From the NCBI GenBank assembly GCA_045588675.1, contig JAZNER010000004.1, positions 61,571-125,570 of the forward strand: a DNA stretch of 64,000 nucleotides. Direction: 5' to 3'. The number at the start of each line of letters is the position of its first letter. Within the stretch, counting starts at the first letter, position 1. This DNA is from SVTX01 sp045588675 (lineage in GTDB: Bacteria; Bacillota; Clostridia; Oscillospirales; CAG-272). Both the position numbers and the translations under genes were made by a program. Positions 40,234-49,447 of the stretch are shown here, piece after piece. The notes below the pieces were generated by a model that had not been told where the DNA came from, did not search any database, and saw only the letters and a list, made by a program, of their open reading frames with translations.

Positions 40234-41508
40234 TTAATCTTCAAGCGCCTGATCCTTTGCATCGATTACTTCCTGCGGTATCTCTGGCATACGGCTTGCA
40301 GAGTTATTCTTCATATTCAGTACTACGCTTCTTATTGTTTCGTCCGCTGTTGTTTCCGAAAGCTCAACGGTAATAGCATTTCCTTTGTCGGCCGAAGTAG
40401 CTTTCATAGTCAAACTTGCGTCCTCTCCACCGTTGGAAATGTTTACATCAAAGGTCATAAATTCGCCATTGCCCTTTTTCATAGTAACGAAGTCGGCGTC
40501 AAGGTCGATCGAGAGAGTAACTTCCTCTATTGTTTCGCCTATCTTTGCATTAACATCAAATTTAAGAGCTTCAAGATTATCTTTCTTGTCGGTAACAAAT
40601 TCATAAGATGCGCTTATGTCAACTAAAACCGAATCTTCATTCGCTGCGCGAGCAGTCAGCGCGAACTTGTCGTGGCACACCTCTACGGATACGCTGATAT
40701 CGCTATAACCGATCTTTTCGGCTGCAAATGTTTCGTCTATCTTAAGGGAAACACCCACACCGGTGATCTCTTCGCGGTCGATATAGTAGTATATCTCAAC
40801 GTTTATGTAGTCGAGGTACCCCTTGATTACTGCTTTAGCGTCAATGATATTGCTTGCAGTCATTCCAAGATCTGTCCCAAACTCATCCAAAACGACATCA
40901 ATATAAGTATTGAGAACACTTTTTACATAGTTGTCTGTAAGATAATATTTGCCGTCTTTATATTCTATATCAGCAGTGGTCGCATCAGGAAGGTCAACGG
41001 ATGCAAGGGTGTTGGAAATTCTTTCTGCCAGTTCACTTGTTTCATTGTACTCTGGGATAGTTATTTCTGCACCCGATTCGGAGGACTTTATATAATCCAT
41101 GATCTCTTTAAAGCTTGTGTCAGCATAACCATAGTATTCTCCATCTATGTCGATCACATTGACCAAAGTCAAGTCGTCAAGGAAGAATGTGTAGTTTTCT
41201 TCGCCGTCCGCATTTAAAAAGTAAACCACCATATCCTTCATAGCCAAATAGTAGTTCTCAGTCTTACCGTTATAATTGACGGTTCCGTCAAGCTCAAACA
41301 CGGTTTTCTTGAGATCGTCAAGACTCTCGTCAAAATCAACGATCTGTGCATTGCTTGAGAGATCTTCGAGGCTAATTCCCGCGTTTAGAGAGGCTACAAG
41401 GTGATCGATATTTTTCTCTGGATCGTCTTTCTTGGCGAACACACCGCAAGAAGCCAAAGTCAACATCATACTTAACACCAGCAGAAGCGACACGACAAAT
41501 TTTTTCAT
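40234..41508 (-). CDS. Secreted lipoprotein of unknown function
   Basis: 424 residues. A lipoprotein signal peptide ends in LASC at C21, so the protein is anchored outside the membrane, fitting the lspA gene in this window. The mature part is acidic and beta-rich, with three similar-looking segments of strand pairs (for example around VVYFLNADGEENYTFFLDD and VDISASYEFVTDKKDN). I do not recognise a domain. The ATG follows GGAGGTATTTACT, and the gene has its own promoter and terminator. Confidence 0.75.
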   Translation of the reverse strand: MKKFVVSLLLVLSMMLTLASCGVFAKKDDPEKNIDHLVASLNAGISLEDLSSNAQIVDFDESLDDLKKTVFELDGTVNYNGKTENYYLAMKDMVVYFLNADGEENYTFFLDDLTLVNVIDIDGEYYGYADTSFKEIMDYIKSSESGAEITIPEYNETSELAERISNTLASVDLPDATTADIEYKDGKYYLTDNYVKSVLNTYIDVVLDEFGTDLGMTASNIIDAKAVIKGYLDYINVEIYYYIDREEITGVGVSLKIDETFAAEKIGYSDISVSVEVCHDKFALTARAANEDSVLVDISASYEFVTDKKDNLEALKFDVNAKIGETIEEVTLSIDLDADFVTMKKGNGEFMTFDVNISNGGEDASLTMKATSADKGNAITVELSETTADETIRSVVLNMKNNSASRMPEIPQEVIDAKDQALED

Positions 41509-41559
41509 AGTAAATACCTCCGTATAATTTGATAGTCCGAAAATATCGGGTTAACATAC

Positions 41560-41588
41560 ATTATATATCAAAAACCTGTATTTGTCAA
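41560..41588 (-). promoter_or_regulatory. Promoter of the lipoprotein gene
   Basis: On the minus strand TTGACA (41583-41588), 17-nt spacer, TATAAT (41560-41565). Confidence 0.88.
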
Positions 41589-41620
41589 CAGTTTAAGCTG
41601 AATTTTCTGATGTTCGAATT

Positions 41621-41668
41621 AAAAAATCAGACCTCATCAGTCAAGTTGGTGTTGACTGATGAGATCTG
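41621..41668 (-). terminator. Terminator of aspS
   Basis: On the minus strand an 18-bp stem (CAGATCTCATCAGTCAA with one wobble partner) around CACCA, followed by ATTTTTTAATTC. It starts about 10 bp after the aspS stop. Confidence 0.9.
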
Positions 41669-41676
41669 AAAACACA

Positions 41677-43467
41677 TTATTCTTCTTCAACAACTGCGAT
41701 AGAAAGATCAGCGAGAGCCTTCGCGTCGGCAGGAGCGGGGCAGCCCGACATCAATTCGCTTGCATTCTGCACCTTCGGGAAGGCAAGAACATCGCGTAAG
41801 CTATCAGCTCCCGACATAACCATTGCAAGACGGTCAAGTCCCATACCGGAGCCTCCGTGCGGGGGCGCTCCGTATTTGTACGCTTCAACAAGGAAGCCAA
41901 ACTTCGCTTCGATTTCCTCGGGAGTAAGTCCCAAAGCCTTGAACATCTTTTCCTGTAGCTGCCAGTCGGTAATTCTGATTGAGCCCGAAAGAAGCTCTGT
42001 TCCGTTAAGCACCATATCGTAGCACTTTGCGCGAACACTGCCGGGGTCGCTTTCAAGGAGCGGCAAGCATTCTTCAAGAGGCATTGTGAATGGGTGGTGC
42101 ATAGCATCCCAGTGCTCTGTTTCCTCATTCCACTCAAAGAACGGGAACTCGGTGATCCACAAGAAGTTGAACTTGCCTTCGGGTATAAGCTCAAGCTTTT
42201 TGCCGAGAATGTTACGAAGCGCGCCAAGAGTAGGAAGAACTACCTTGTCCTTATCCGCGCAGATCAGCAATACATCTCCCTTTTCAAATCCGACTGCAGA
42301 GTAGATTGCACCAAGCTCGTCCTCGCTCATAAATTTAGCAAATGAGCAGTTAGGAGCTTCGTCAGCCCATCTCACATAGGCAAGACCCTTAGCGCCAATT
42401 CCCTTTGCGTGCTCGGTAAGCTTGTCGATCTCTTTTCTTGTAAGAGTAGCCGCCGCGTTCTTTGCAAGGATACATCTTACGCTTCCGCCATTTTCAAGAG
42501 CAGACTTGAAAACAACAAATTCACTATTTCTGACAGCGTCTGAAATATCGGTAATTTCCATACCAAATCTTGTATCGGGCTTGTCCGAGCCGTAGCGCGA
42601 CATAGCCTCTGCAAAGGTTAATCTCTGCATAGGAGTTTCAATTTCAACATTCAGGACCTCTTTGAAAACTCTCTTGATAAATCCCTCGTTCATTGACATA
42701 ATATCCTCCATTGTGGCGAAGGACATTTCAAGGTCTATCTGGGTAAATTCAGGCTGACGGTCAGCACGGAGGTCTTCGTCGCGGAAGCAACGCGCAAGCT
42801 GAATGTATCTGTCAAATCCCGAAAGCATAAGAAGCTGCTTGTATATCTGGGGCGACTGGGGGAGTGCGTAGAAGCTTCCCTTATGAATTCTTGACGGAAC
42901 AAGATAGTCGCGAGCACCCTCGGGAGTTGCCTTGATCATCATAGGAGTTTCGATTTCATAGAAACCGTTTTCGTAGTAATATTCTCTCGCAACACGAGCA
43001 ATATCGTGGCGCATTTTAATGTTTTTCTGAAGCTCTGCGCGGCGCAAGTCAACATAACGGTATTTGAGCGCTGTTTCGTCCTTAACTTTCTTTGAGTCGC
43101 TAACCTCAAAGGGAGGAGTCTGAGCGGCAGAGAGCACCTTCATAGACTCAACATAAATTTCAAGCTTACCCGTGGGAATGTTGTTGTTTACAGCACCCTC
43201 TCCGCGAGGTCTTACCGTGCCGTGTACGCACAGAACATACTCTGCGCGGCAAGCAAAGGCCTTGTCGAAAACTTCTCTTGGTGTCTTGTCGTCAAATGCG
43301 AGCTGAACGATACCCGTTCTGTCGCGAAGGTCAATGAATATAAGCGCGCCGAGGTCTCTCTGTCTTTGAACCCAACCCATAACGCAAATATTTTTGCCTA
43401 TCATATCCTCTGTTACTTCTGCGCAATAACAGCTTCTTTTATCTTCTGCAGTTAAAAATTCTGCCAT
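41677..43467 (-). CDS. aspS: Aspartyl-tRNA synthetase
   Basis: 596 residues with the bacterial AspS plan: an N-terminal OB fold (GWVQRQRDLGALIFIDLRDRTG), class II motif 2 FRDEDLRADRQPEFTQID, a GAD insertion domain (about 285-420) and motif 3 GGSGMGLDRLAMVMSG. Charges tRNA-Asp; whether it also charges tRNA-Asn is not decided here, but a separate asnS exists at 27.1-28.5 kb, so a discriminating enzyme is expected. The ATG follows GAAAGGACTACGATT. Confidence 0.97.
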   Translation of the reverse strand: MAEFLTAEDKRSCYCAEVTEDMIGKNICVMGWVQRQRDLGALIFIDLRDRTGIVQLAFDDKTPREVFDKAFACRAEYVLCVHGTVRPRGEGAVNNNIPTGKLEIYVESMKVLSAAQTPPFEVSDSKKVKDETALKYRYVDLRRAELQKNIKMRHDIARVAREYYYENGFYEIETPMMIKATPEGARDYLVPSRIHKGSFYALPQSPQIYKQLLMLSGFDRYIQLARCFRDEDLRADRQPEFTQIDLEMSFATMEDIMSMNEGFIKRVFKEVLNVEIETPMQRLTFAEAMSRYGSDKPDTRFGMEITDISDAVRNSEFVVFKSALENGGSVRCILAKNAAATLTRKEIDKLTEHAKGIGAKGLAYVRWADEAPNCSFAKFMSEDELGAIYSAVGFEKGDVLLICADKDKVVLPTLGALRNILGKKLELIPEGKFNFLWITEFPFFEWNEETEHWDAMHHPFTMPLEECLPLLESDPGSVRAKCYDMVLNGTELLSGSIRITDWQLQEKMFKALGLTPEEIEAKFGFLVEAYKYGAPPHGGSGMGLDRLAMVMSGADSLRDVLAFPKVQNASELMSGCPAPADAKALADLSIAVVEEE

Positions 43468-43509
43468 AATCGTAGTCCTTTCAAGTTTATGTATTATTCA
43501 AATCCCGTT

Positions 43510-44073
43510 TTAAAAAATCGGATTGTCGTCCTTGTCAAAAAGCGGGAGCTTTTCGAGGTAAATAAGGTCGTCACGGTTCGCCGCATCACCTTCAGCAAGT
43601 ATTGCCATTCTTCCGCAAATCTCACCGCCTGCCATTTTAACAAGCTCTTCAACTGCGTGGAGAGATTCACCTGTTGAAATAACATCGTCAACGATAAGGA
43701 TTTTCTTGCCCTTCATAAGAGCGGCATCAGTCTTGTCAAGATACAAATGCTGAACCTTCTCGGTTGTTATCGACTTGACAACAGCCTCGAAAACACCCGT
43801 CATATAAAGCTTTGGAGCTTTTCTTGCAAGGAAATATTTTTGATTGCCCGCAAGTCTTGCCATCTCGTGCACAAGCGGAATTCCCTTCGCCTCGGCAGAG
43901 ATAAGATAATCATATTCGGGAGCCTTAGAAAGAAGCTCGGCTGACACTGCGGTCGTAAGCTCAGGATCACCGAAAATTACAAATCCTGCAATTTTCAAAT
44001 TGTCATTGAGAGGACAAATCGGCAAGTCGCGCCAAAGTCCCGCAATATTCATTCTGTAATACTTTTGTTTCAC
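43510..44073 (-). CDS. Adenine/xanthine-type phosphoribosyltransferase
   Basis: About 187 residues. The PRPP-binding motif ILIVDDVISTGESL lies around 125-138, preceded by a flexible-loop region and SAEAKGIPL (PPi loop). The family spans adenine and xanthine phosphoribosyltransferases and related regulators; the purine specificity is not clear. The start is put at GTG 44073, six bases after GGCGGTG; an earlier GTG three codons upstream overlaps that site. It lies between aspS and thiI without obvious functional link. Confidence 0.8.
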   Translation of the reverse strand: MKQKYYRMNIAGLWRDLPICPLNDNLKIAGFVIFGDPELTTAVSAELLSKAPEYDYLISAEAKGIPLVHEMARLAGNQKYFLARKAPKLYMTGVFEAVVKSITTEKVQHLYLDKTDAALMKGKKILIVDDVISTGESLHAVEELVKMAGGEICGRMAILAEGDAANRDDLIYLEKLPLFDKDDNPIF

Positions 44074-44109
44074 AAAAAACACCGCCTTTTGTAAAAAATA
44101 TTTTAGTTA

Positions 44110-45291
44110 TCAGTTATATGCCTCGGCGCGAATTGTATATGCGCCGTCAATTGCCTCTTGTACAAGAGCTTCAAAATCAAGCTTTCTTTCCTCTACGAGC
44201 ACCTTTTCAAGCTGCGGCTTTGTTCTTGGGTGCTTTGGGGTGAATACCGTACAGCAGTCCTCGTAAGGCTCGATTGAAATGTCAAACGTGCCGATTTTTC
44301 GCGCGATCTCAACGATTTCTTCCTTGTCCATGCCAATGCAGGGACGGAAAACGGGCAGGCTTGACGCGTTATCGGTAACTGCTATAGCCTCCATTGTTTG
44401 CGAAGCGACCTGACCAAGACTTTCTCCTGTGATTAAGCATTTGCTGTCGTGGTCGCCTGCAATTCTTGATGCAATAGTCATCATATATCTGCGAAGCAGA
44501 AGTGTGAAATAATCCTCCTCACAATTCTTTGAAAGCTCCTCTTGGATTTTGGTGAGAGAAACCACGTGAATATAAACGTCGCCGAGATAGGAAGCAATAG
44601 TTCTTGCAAGTCTGATTACCTTATCCCGTGCCATTTCGCTTGTGTAGGGGAATGACTCAAAGTGAACCGCCTCAACGCGAAGTCCTCTTTTTGCCATCAT
44701 ATATCCTGCAACAGGGGAGTCAATTCCTCCCGAGAGAAGAAGCAATCCGTGTCCTCCCGTGCCTGTAGGAATACCTCCCGCACCCTTGAACTGTCCTGCG
44801 TGGACATACGCGGCTCTCTCTCGTATTTCAACCTTGACCGTAACATCGGGATTGTGAACGTCAACACGTATTTTGCCGTTCATAGCATCAAGAATTTCGC
44901 CGCCCAGAATTTGAGAGAGCTCCATTGAGTTGAGCGGAAAGGTCTTATCACTTCTCTTTCCCTCTACCTTAAAGGTGCGCTTGCCATCAAGAAATTGAGG
45001 GATATATTCACGGGTAACCCTCTTAATATCCTCAATACTCTTTTCGCAAACAGCCGCTCTGCCAATTGCGGCAATACCAAAGGTTTTCATGGCAGACTCA
45101 AACATTCCGTCAATGTCGGCAAAATCGTCCTGAGGCTCAATATAAATAGTGCTTTGTGCTCTGCTGACCTCAAAGCTGCCGTGCTTTTTCGCTCTGCGGC
45201 GAAGCTCCTTGCAAAGTGCGTCCTCAAAGTAGCGCTTATTTGCGCCCTTGAGTACTATTTCTCCGTATTTACATAGTAAAATTTCTTTCAT
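44110..45291 (-). CDS. thiI: tRNA 4-thiouridine synthetase ThiI (no rhodanese domain)
   Basis: About 393 residues. N-terminal ferredoxin-like and THUMP domains (about 1-165), then the PP-loop ATPase SGGIDSPVAGYMM. The protein ends where the rhodanese domain of the enterobacterial form would begin, the usual Firmicutes form. It makes s4U8 in tRNA. The ATG at 45291 gives the expected MKEILLCKYGEIVLKG start; AAAGGA is 13 nt upstream, rather far, and an ATG at 45315 that overlaps the previous stop (TAATG) is the alternative. Confidence 0.93.
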   Translation of the reverse strand: MKEILLCKYGEIVLKGANKRYFEDALCKELRRRAKKHGSFEVSRAQSTIYIEPQDDFADIDGMFESAMKTFGIAAIGRAAVCEKSIEDIKRVTREYIPQFLDGKRTFKVEGKRSDKTFPLNSMELSQILGGEILDAMNGKIRVDVHNPDVTVKVEIRERAAYVHAGQFKGAGGIPTGTGGHGLLLLSGGIDSPVAGYMMAKRGLRVEAVHFESFPYTSEMARDKVIRLARTIASYLGDVYIHVVSLTKIQEELSKNCEEDYFTLLLRRYMMTIASRIAGDHDSKCLITGESLGQVASQTMEAIAVTDNASSLPVFRPCIGMDKEEIVEIARKIGTFDISIEPYEDCCTVFTPKHPRTKPQLEKVLVEERKLDFEALVQEAIDGAYTIRAEAYN

Positions 45292-45314
45292 TAAGCTTTT
45301 AAAATCCTTTCGCA

Positions 45315-46415
45315 TTATTCTGCTGAGGAATAGTAATTCGGGAACAAAGCCTCCCAAACCTTCATACAGGCAATCGTGTCTGCAATTGACGAGTGAGGAA
45401 TACCGTCCCACTCAATATTGAGTGCCGCCATAGCGTCAACAAGCGCTCCGTGCTCAAGGCTTGGAAGATGCTCGTGAGCAAAGCGTACGAATTCATTTGC
45501 ACAGCATCTCGTCTTATTGTGAAGAGCCTCTCTTTCGGCTTCGGTATCATAAATATACTTTATGTGGCTGTAATCGGTGGAAACTCCGTAAGCGATAATA
45601 TTATCCGCATTATCAAAAATTCTTTTGATTTCAGGAATCAAATCGTCAAGCAGAGGAGCGTTTTCTACCATAGCGGGAGTAATTCCGTGAATTTTCTCGG
45701 TGTGCTTCCACTTCTTTTTGTGCATAGGCTTAACAAGAGTGTCCATAATGATTTCGCCTGTGGCATCTACGATTGAAACCGAGATGATTTCGTCGTGTGT
45801 GTAAACGCCTGTAAGCTCCAAATCAAAGAACAAAACCTTTTTTCTGTCCATTCCGTAAAAGGAATTTCTGTGAAGGTCGCCCTCCTCGCGGCGCTCCGCC
45901 AAGTCCTCCTCATAGCAGTCGCGGCAGAGCTTGCGGCGGTATCTTATAAATTTTCCGCATTTTACACACATAAGTGGAAGGCGCAAGGCCGTTCTCTTAT
46001 CGTAGAAATACATAGTGTTTCCGTCGCCCTTAACGGTAAAGGCAACAGGCTCCTCTATAACCTCATAATGCATCTGCGCCAAGCGCTCCTTTGTGTAATA
46101 ACCGCAGGAAGCGGCGTGCTTGATGCTCATTCTGGCAATTGTTGTACCGCTGTCAAGCGTCTTGCTCTCTTTGCGGCTTTTAGGGAAATACCATTGCTCA
46201 GGCGGAGCTTCTACAACTCTCGCAGGGTCAAAATAGTAAACAAGACTTCCGTCCTCGCTTTTATCAAACGCCGCAGGGTCACCGCTCGGCATTAAGTGCA
46301 TTTGTGTTAACACTCCTCGTGTAAGGTAGTTTCTTTTATCAGCTTCCTCGCGGCTGACCTGAGGTATTGTCGCTCCTGACCTCAGCTTCATTGTGTTGCT
46401 CAAAATTCTCTCCAT
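45315..46415 (-). CDS. DnaQ-like 3'-5' exonuclease with N-terminal extension
   Basis: 366 residues. The C-terminal half is a DEDDh exonuclease: FFDLELTG (Exo I), YGVSTDYSHIKY (Exo II) and HSSIADTIA (Exo III). Before it are about 195 residues of unfamiliar sequence ending in a zinc ribbon (CVKCGKFIRYRRKLCRDC). The function of the head, and whether the substrate is DNA or RNA, is unknown. The ATG at 46415 has GCGGCGGA upstream, a weak site; a later ATG eight codons in could be used. Confidence 0.8.
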   Translation of the reverse strand: MERILSNTMKLRSGATIPQVSREEADKRNYLTRGVLTQMHLMPSGDPAAFDKSEDGSLVYYFDPARVVEAPPEQWYFPKSRKESKTLDSGTTIARMSIKHAASCGYYTKERLAQMHYEVIEEPVAFTVKGDGNTMYFYDKRTALRLPLMCVKCGKFIRYRRKLCRDCYEEDLAERREEGDLHRNSFYGMDRKKVLFFDLELTGVYTHDEIISVSIVDATGEIIMDTLVKPMHKKKWKHTEKIHGITPAMVENAPLLDDLIPEIKRIFDNADNIIAYGVSTDYSHIKYIYDTEAEREALHNKTRCCANEFVRFAHEHLPSLEHGALVDAMAALNIEWDGIPHSSIADTIACMKVWEALFPNYYSSAE

Positions 46416-46634
46416 TCCGCCGCAATCGCGGCATCAACATATATACAAAGTTAAAATTTAACAAAATCAAGCGCCAAAATCAAATAAAACTGCTTTTGCA
46501 GCTCATTTTGGCATAATCAATTAATTATATCATACTTTACCGAATTTTACAAGAGAATTTTTGAAAAATTGTATTATAATTAATTAAAACTTTATTTAAA
46601 AATAAGTGTTAAAATAAAATGTTTGGGAAAGCCC

Positions 46635-46663
46635 TTGAAAAAAGCGAAATTCTGTGCTATAAT
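46635..46663 (+). promoter_or_regulatory. Promoter of the radical-SAM-der-obg-ppa operon
   Basis: TTGAAA (46635-46640), 17-nt spacer, TATAAT (46658-46663), about 35 bp before the radical SAM gene. The rest of the 285-bp divergent gap is AT-rich without other signals. Confidence 0.88.
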
Positions 46664-46701
46664 GTAAACTGGATTATAGTGTAAAGTTAAAAGGAGAAGA
46701 A

Positions 46702-48024
46702 ATGGTCAGAATTGTATCGGTTTTAGAAAACAGCCGTGCCGATAAATGCGGCATTTTGGCAGGCGACAATTTAATATCGTTAAACGGTCACGAAATCAAA
46801 GATGTTCTTGACTATCGCTTCTATCTCACCGAATGTCTGGTTTGCCTGAAGGTGCAAAGAGGCGGCGGCGAGCTTGAATTTTCTATAAAAAAGCAGCAAT
46901 ATGATGATATAGGGCTTGAATTTGAAACTCCCTTGATGGACAAGAAGCATTCTTGCGAGAATAAGTGCATTTTCTGCTTTATCGACCAGCTCCCGAAGGG
47001 TATGCGAAAAACTCTTTATTTTAAGGACGACGACTCTCGCCTGTCCTTCCTTCACGGTAACTACATCACGCTTACAAATTTAAGCGAAAGAGATATCGAC
47101 CGCATAATAGAAATGCACATTTCTCCCGTAAATATATCCGTTCACACAACAAACCCCGAGCTCAGAGTGCAAATGATGCACAACAAGCGCGCGGGCGAGG
47201 TGCTTCGGTATATGAAAAAGCTTGCTGATGCAAATATTTCGCTCTGCGGGCAAATTGTGCTTTGCAAGGGGATAAATGACCGAGATGAGCTTGACCGCAC
47301 AATGCGCGACCTGTCAGGGCTCTTCCCTGCTATGCAGAGCGTTTCGGTCGTGCCTGCGGGGCTTACCAAATTCCGCGAGAGGCTCTTCCCTCTCCAAAGC
47401 TTCACACAAGATGACGCAAAAGCGGTGATTGAGCAGGTGGATAGATTTGCGAGGGATTTTGCAAAGCAAAGCGGAAGCAGAATGTTCTTCTGCGCAGATG
47501 AATTTTATCTCAAAGCAGGTCTCGATTTGCCGAGCGAGAGCTATTATGAGGGTTACCCGCAGATTGAAAACGGAGTAGGAATGATAACCTCGCTTGTGAC
47601 CGAATTTGACGAAGAGATACAATATCTTGACGAATATCTTGTAAATTACCGCGCGCCAAGACATATTTCGGTGGCAACGGGCGTTGCGGCTTATGACACG
47701 ATCTCTTATATGGCTCGCGAGCTTATGGCGCGCGTTGACGGCTTGAAGATTGATGTTTATAAAATTATCAATAACTTTTTCGGCGAGAGCATAACCGTTT
47801 CGGGACTTCTCACGGGAAAGGATATTTCGGAACAATTATCTGGAAAAGATCTTGGAGAAGAATTATTTTTCCCGTCAAACGCCCTGCGCGCTGACGGCGA
47901 CCTTTTCCTTGATGATATGTCACCTTTGGAGCTTGGAAATTCACTTGGTGTTGCCACATCTCCCTCAGGTGACGGAGGAGAAGCCTTCATTTGTGATATG
48001 CTTGGAGTCAGACACGAGGTCTGA
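46702..48024 (+). CDS. PDZ-radical SAM protein (DUF512 family)
   Basis: 440 residues. The N-terminal 60 residues form a PDZ-like domain, then comes a radical SAM motif CENKCIFCF (CxxxCxxC) around 85-93, and the C-terminal DUF512 region with ENGVGM and TGVAAYDTI. The family is conserved in Clostridia and cyanobacteria beside der or obg, but its substrate is unknown. The ATG follows AAAGGAGAAGAA. The stop codon lies in a small inverted repeat (AGTCAGAC/GTCTGACT). Confidence 0.88.
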   Translation: MVRIVSVLENSRADKCGILAGDNLISLNGHEIKDVLDYRFYLTECLVCLKVQRGGGELEFSIKKQQYDDIGLEFETPLMDKKHSCENKCIFCFIDQLPKGMRKTLYFKDDDSRLSFLHGNYITLTNLSERDIDRIIEMHISPVNISVHTTNPELRVQMMHNKRAGEVLRYMKKLADANISLCGQIVLCKGINDRDELDRTMRDLSGLFPAMQSVSVVPAGLTKFRERLFPLQSFTQDDAKAVIEQVDRFARDFAKQSGSRMFFCADEFYLKAGLDLPSESYYEGYPQIENGVGMITSLVTEFDEEIQYLDEYLVNYRAPRHISVATGVAAYDTISYMARELMARVDGLKIDVYKIINNFFGESITVSGLLTGKDISEQLSGKDLGEELFFPSNALRADGDLFLDDMSPLELGNSLGVATSPSGDGGEAFICDMLGVRHEV

Positions 48025-48088
48025 CTGAGGGTTTTACCCCACCGCGACAGAAAAACGGGGTAAGGACAAAAAGAAAGGACTGATATAA

Positions 48089-49420
48089 ATGTCAAAACCA
48101 ATAATAGCAATAGTAGGTCGTCCTAATGTCGGCAAAAGCACACTTTTCAATAAATTGATTGGCGAGAGAAGGAGCATTGTTGAGGATGTTCCCGGTGTTA
48201 CCCGCGACCGAATTTACGGAGAGACCGAATGGTGCGGAAAACAGTTTATAGTAATAGATACAGGAGGAATTGAGCCCAAAACCGACGATATTATCCTCTC
48301 TCAAATGAAATTTCAGGCAGAAATCGCAATTGAGGACGCTGATGTAATCGTCTTTATGTGTGATGTCCGCACAGGACTTACCGCTGACGATAAGGATATT
48401 GCGATTATGCTCAAAAAGAGCGGCAAGCCTATCGTTCCCTGTATAAACAAATGCGACAGCATAGGCTCTCTGCCGTATGAATATTATGAGTTTTACGAGC
48501 TTGGCTTTGAGCAGGAGCCGATTGCCGTATCCTCTGTTCACGGCTCTGGTACGGGAGATTTGCTTGATGCCTGTGTTGAGGCAATCGGCGATTGGGATTA
48601 TTCTGATGAGGAGGACGACTCGATTAAGGTTGCAGTAATAGGCAAGCCAAACGCGGGCAAATCCTCAATCATCAACAGAATGCTCGGACAGCAAAGACTT
48701 ATAGTGTCGGATATTGCGGGAACTACAAGAGATGCGGTTGACTCGCACCTTGAAAATGATTTCGGCAAATTTACACTTATTGATACTGCGGGCATCCGCC
48801 GTCAATCCAAAATTAACGATAATATTGAAAAGTACAGCGTTCTGCGCGCGCATATGGCGGTTGAGCGAGCTGATGTTTGTCTTATTATGATTGACGCGTC
48901 GGTTGGAATTACCGAGCAGGACGAAAAGATTGCGGGAATTGCGCACGATTCGGGCAAGGCATCAATTATTGTTGTCAACAAGTGGGATTCTATTGAAAAG
49001 GATAATTCCTCTGTTAATAGCTTCACCCAGCAAATAAGAACACATCTCGCTTATATGCCCTACGCGCCGATTCTCTTTGTTTCGGCAAAGACGGGTCAGC
49101 GAATCGACAATGTTTTTGAGAGAGTGAACTATGTTTACAATCAGTCAAAGATGAGGGTATCAACAGGTATGCTCAATGAGGTTCTTGCCGAGGCGACAAT
49201 GAGAACTCAGCCACCTACAGACAAGGGCAAGCGCTTGAAGATTTACTATATGACACAGGCAAGCGTAGCTCCCCCGACATTTGTCATTTTCTGTAACAAC
49301 GCCGAGCTTTTCCACTTCTCCTATCAGAGATATATTGAGAATTGCCTGCGCGAGACCTTTGGTTTTTCGGGCACTCCCATTCGCCTAATCATTCGTGAGC
49401 GCGGAGATGACAAAAACTGA
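48089..49420 (+). CDS. der: Ribosome-assembly GTPase Der (EngA)
   Basis: 443 residues with two tandem GTPase domains: the first begins GRPNVGKST at residues 9-17, the second GKPNAGKSS near 186, each with its DTGG or DTAG switch and an NKxD motif (NKCD, NKWD). The KH-like C-terminal domain follows. It assists 50S assembly. The ATG follows AAAGGACTGATATAA. Confidence 0.97.
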   Translation: MSKPIIAIVGRPNVGKSTLFNKLIGERRSIVEDVPGVTRDRIYGETEWCGKQFIVIDTGGIEPKTDDIILSQMKFQAEIAIEDADVIVFMCDVRTGLTADDKDIAIMLKKSGKPIVPCINKCDSIGSLPYEYYEFYELGFEQEPIAVSSVHGSGTGDLLDACVEAIGDWDYSDEEDDSIKVAVIGKPNAGKSSIINRMLGQQRLIVSDIAGTTRDAVDSHLENDFGKFTLIDTAGIRRQSKINDNIEKYSVLRAHMAVERADVCLIMIDASVGITEQDEKIAGIAHDSGKASIIVVNKWDSIEKDNSSVNSFTQQIRTHLAYMPYAPILFVSAKTGQRIDNVFERVNYVYNQSKMRVSTGMLNEVLAEATMRTQPPTDKGKRLKIYYMTQASVAPPTFVIFCNNAELFHFSYQRYIENCLRETFGFSGTPIRLIIRERGDDKN

Positions 49421-49447
49421 TTTCCCTTAAAAAAGGATGTGATATAA

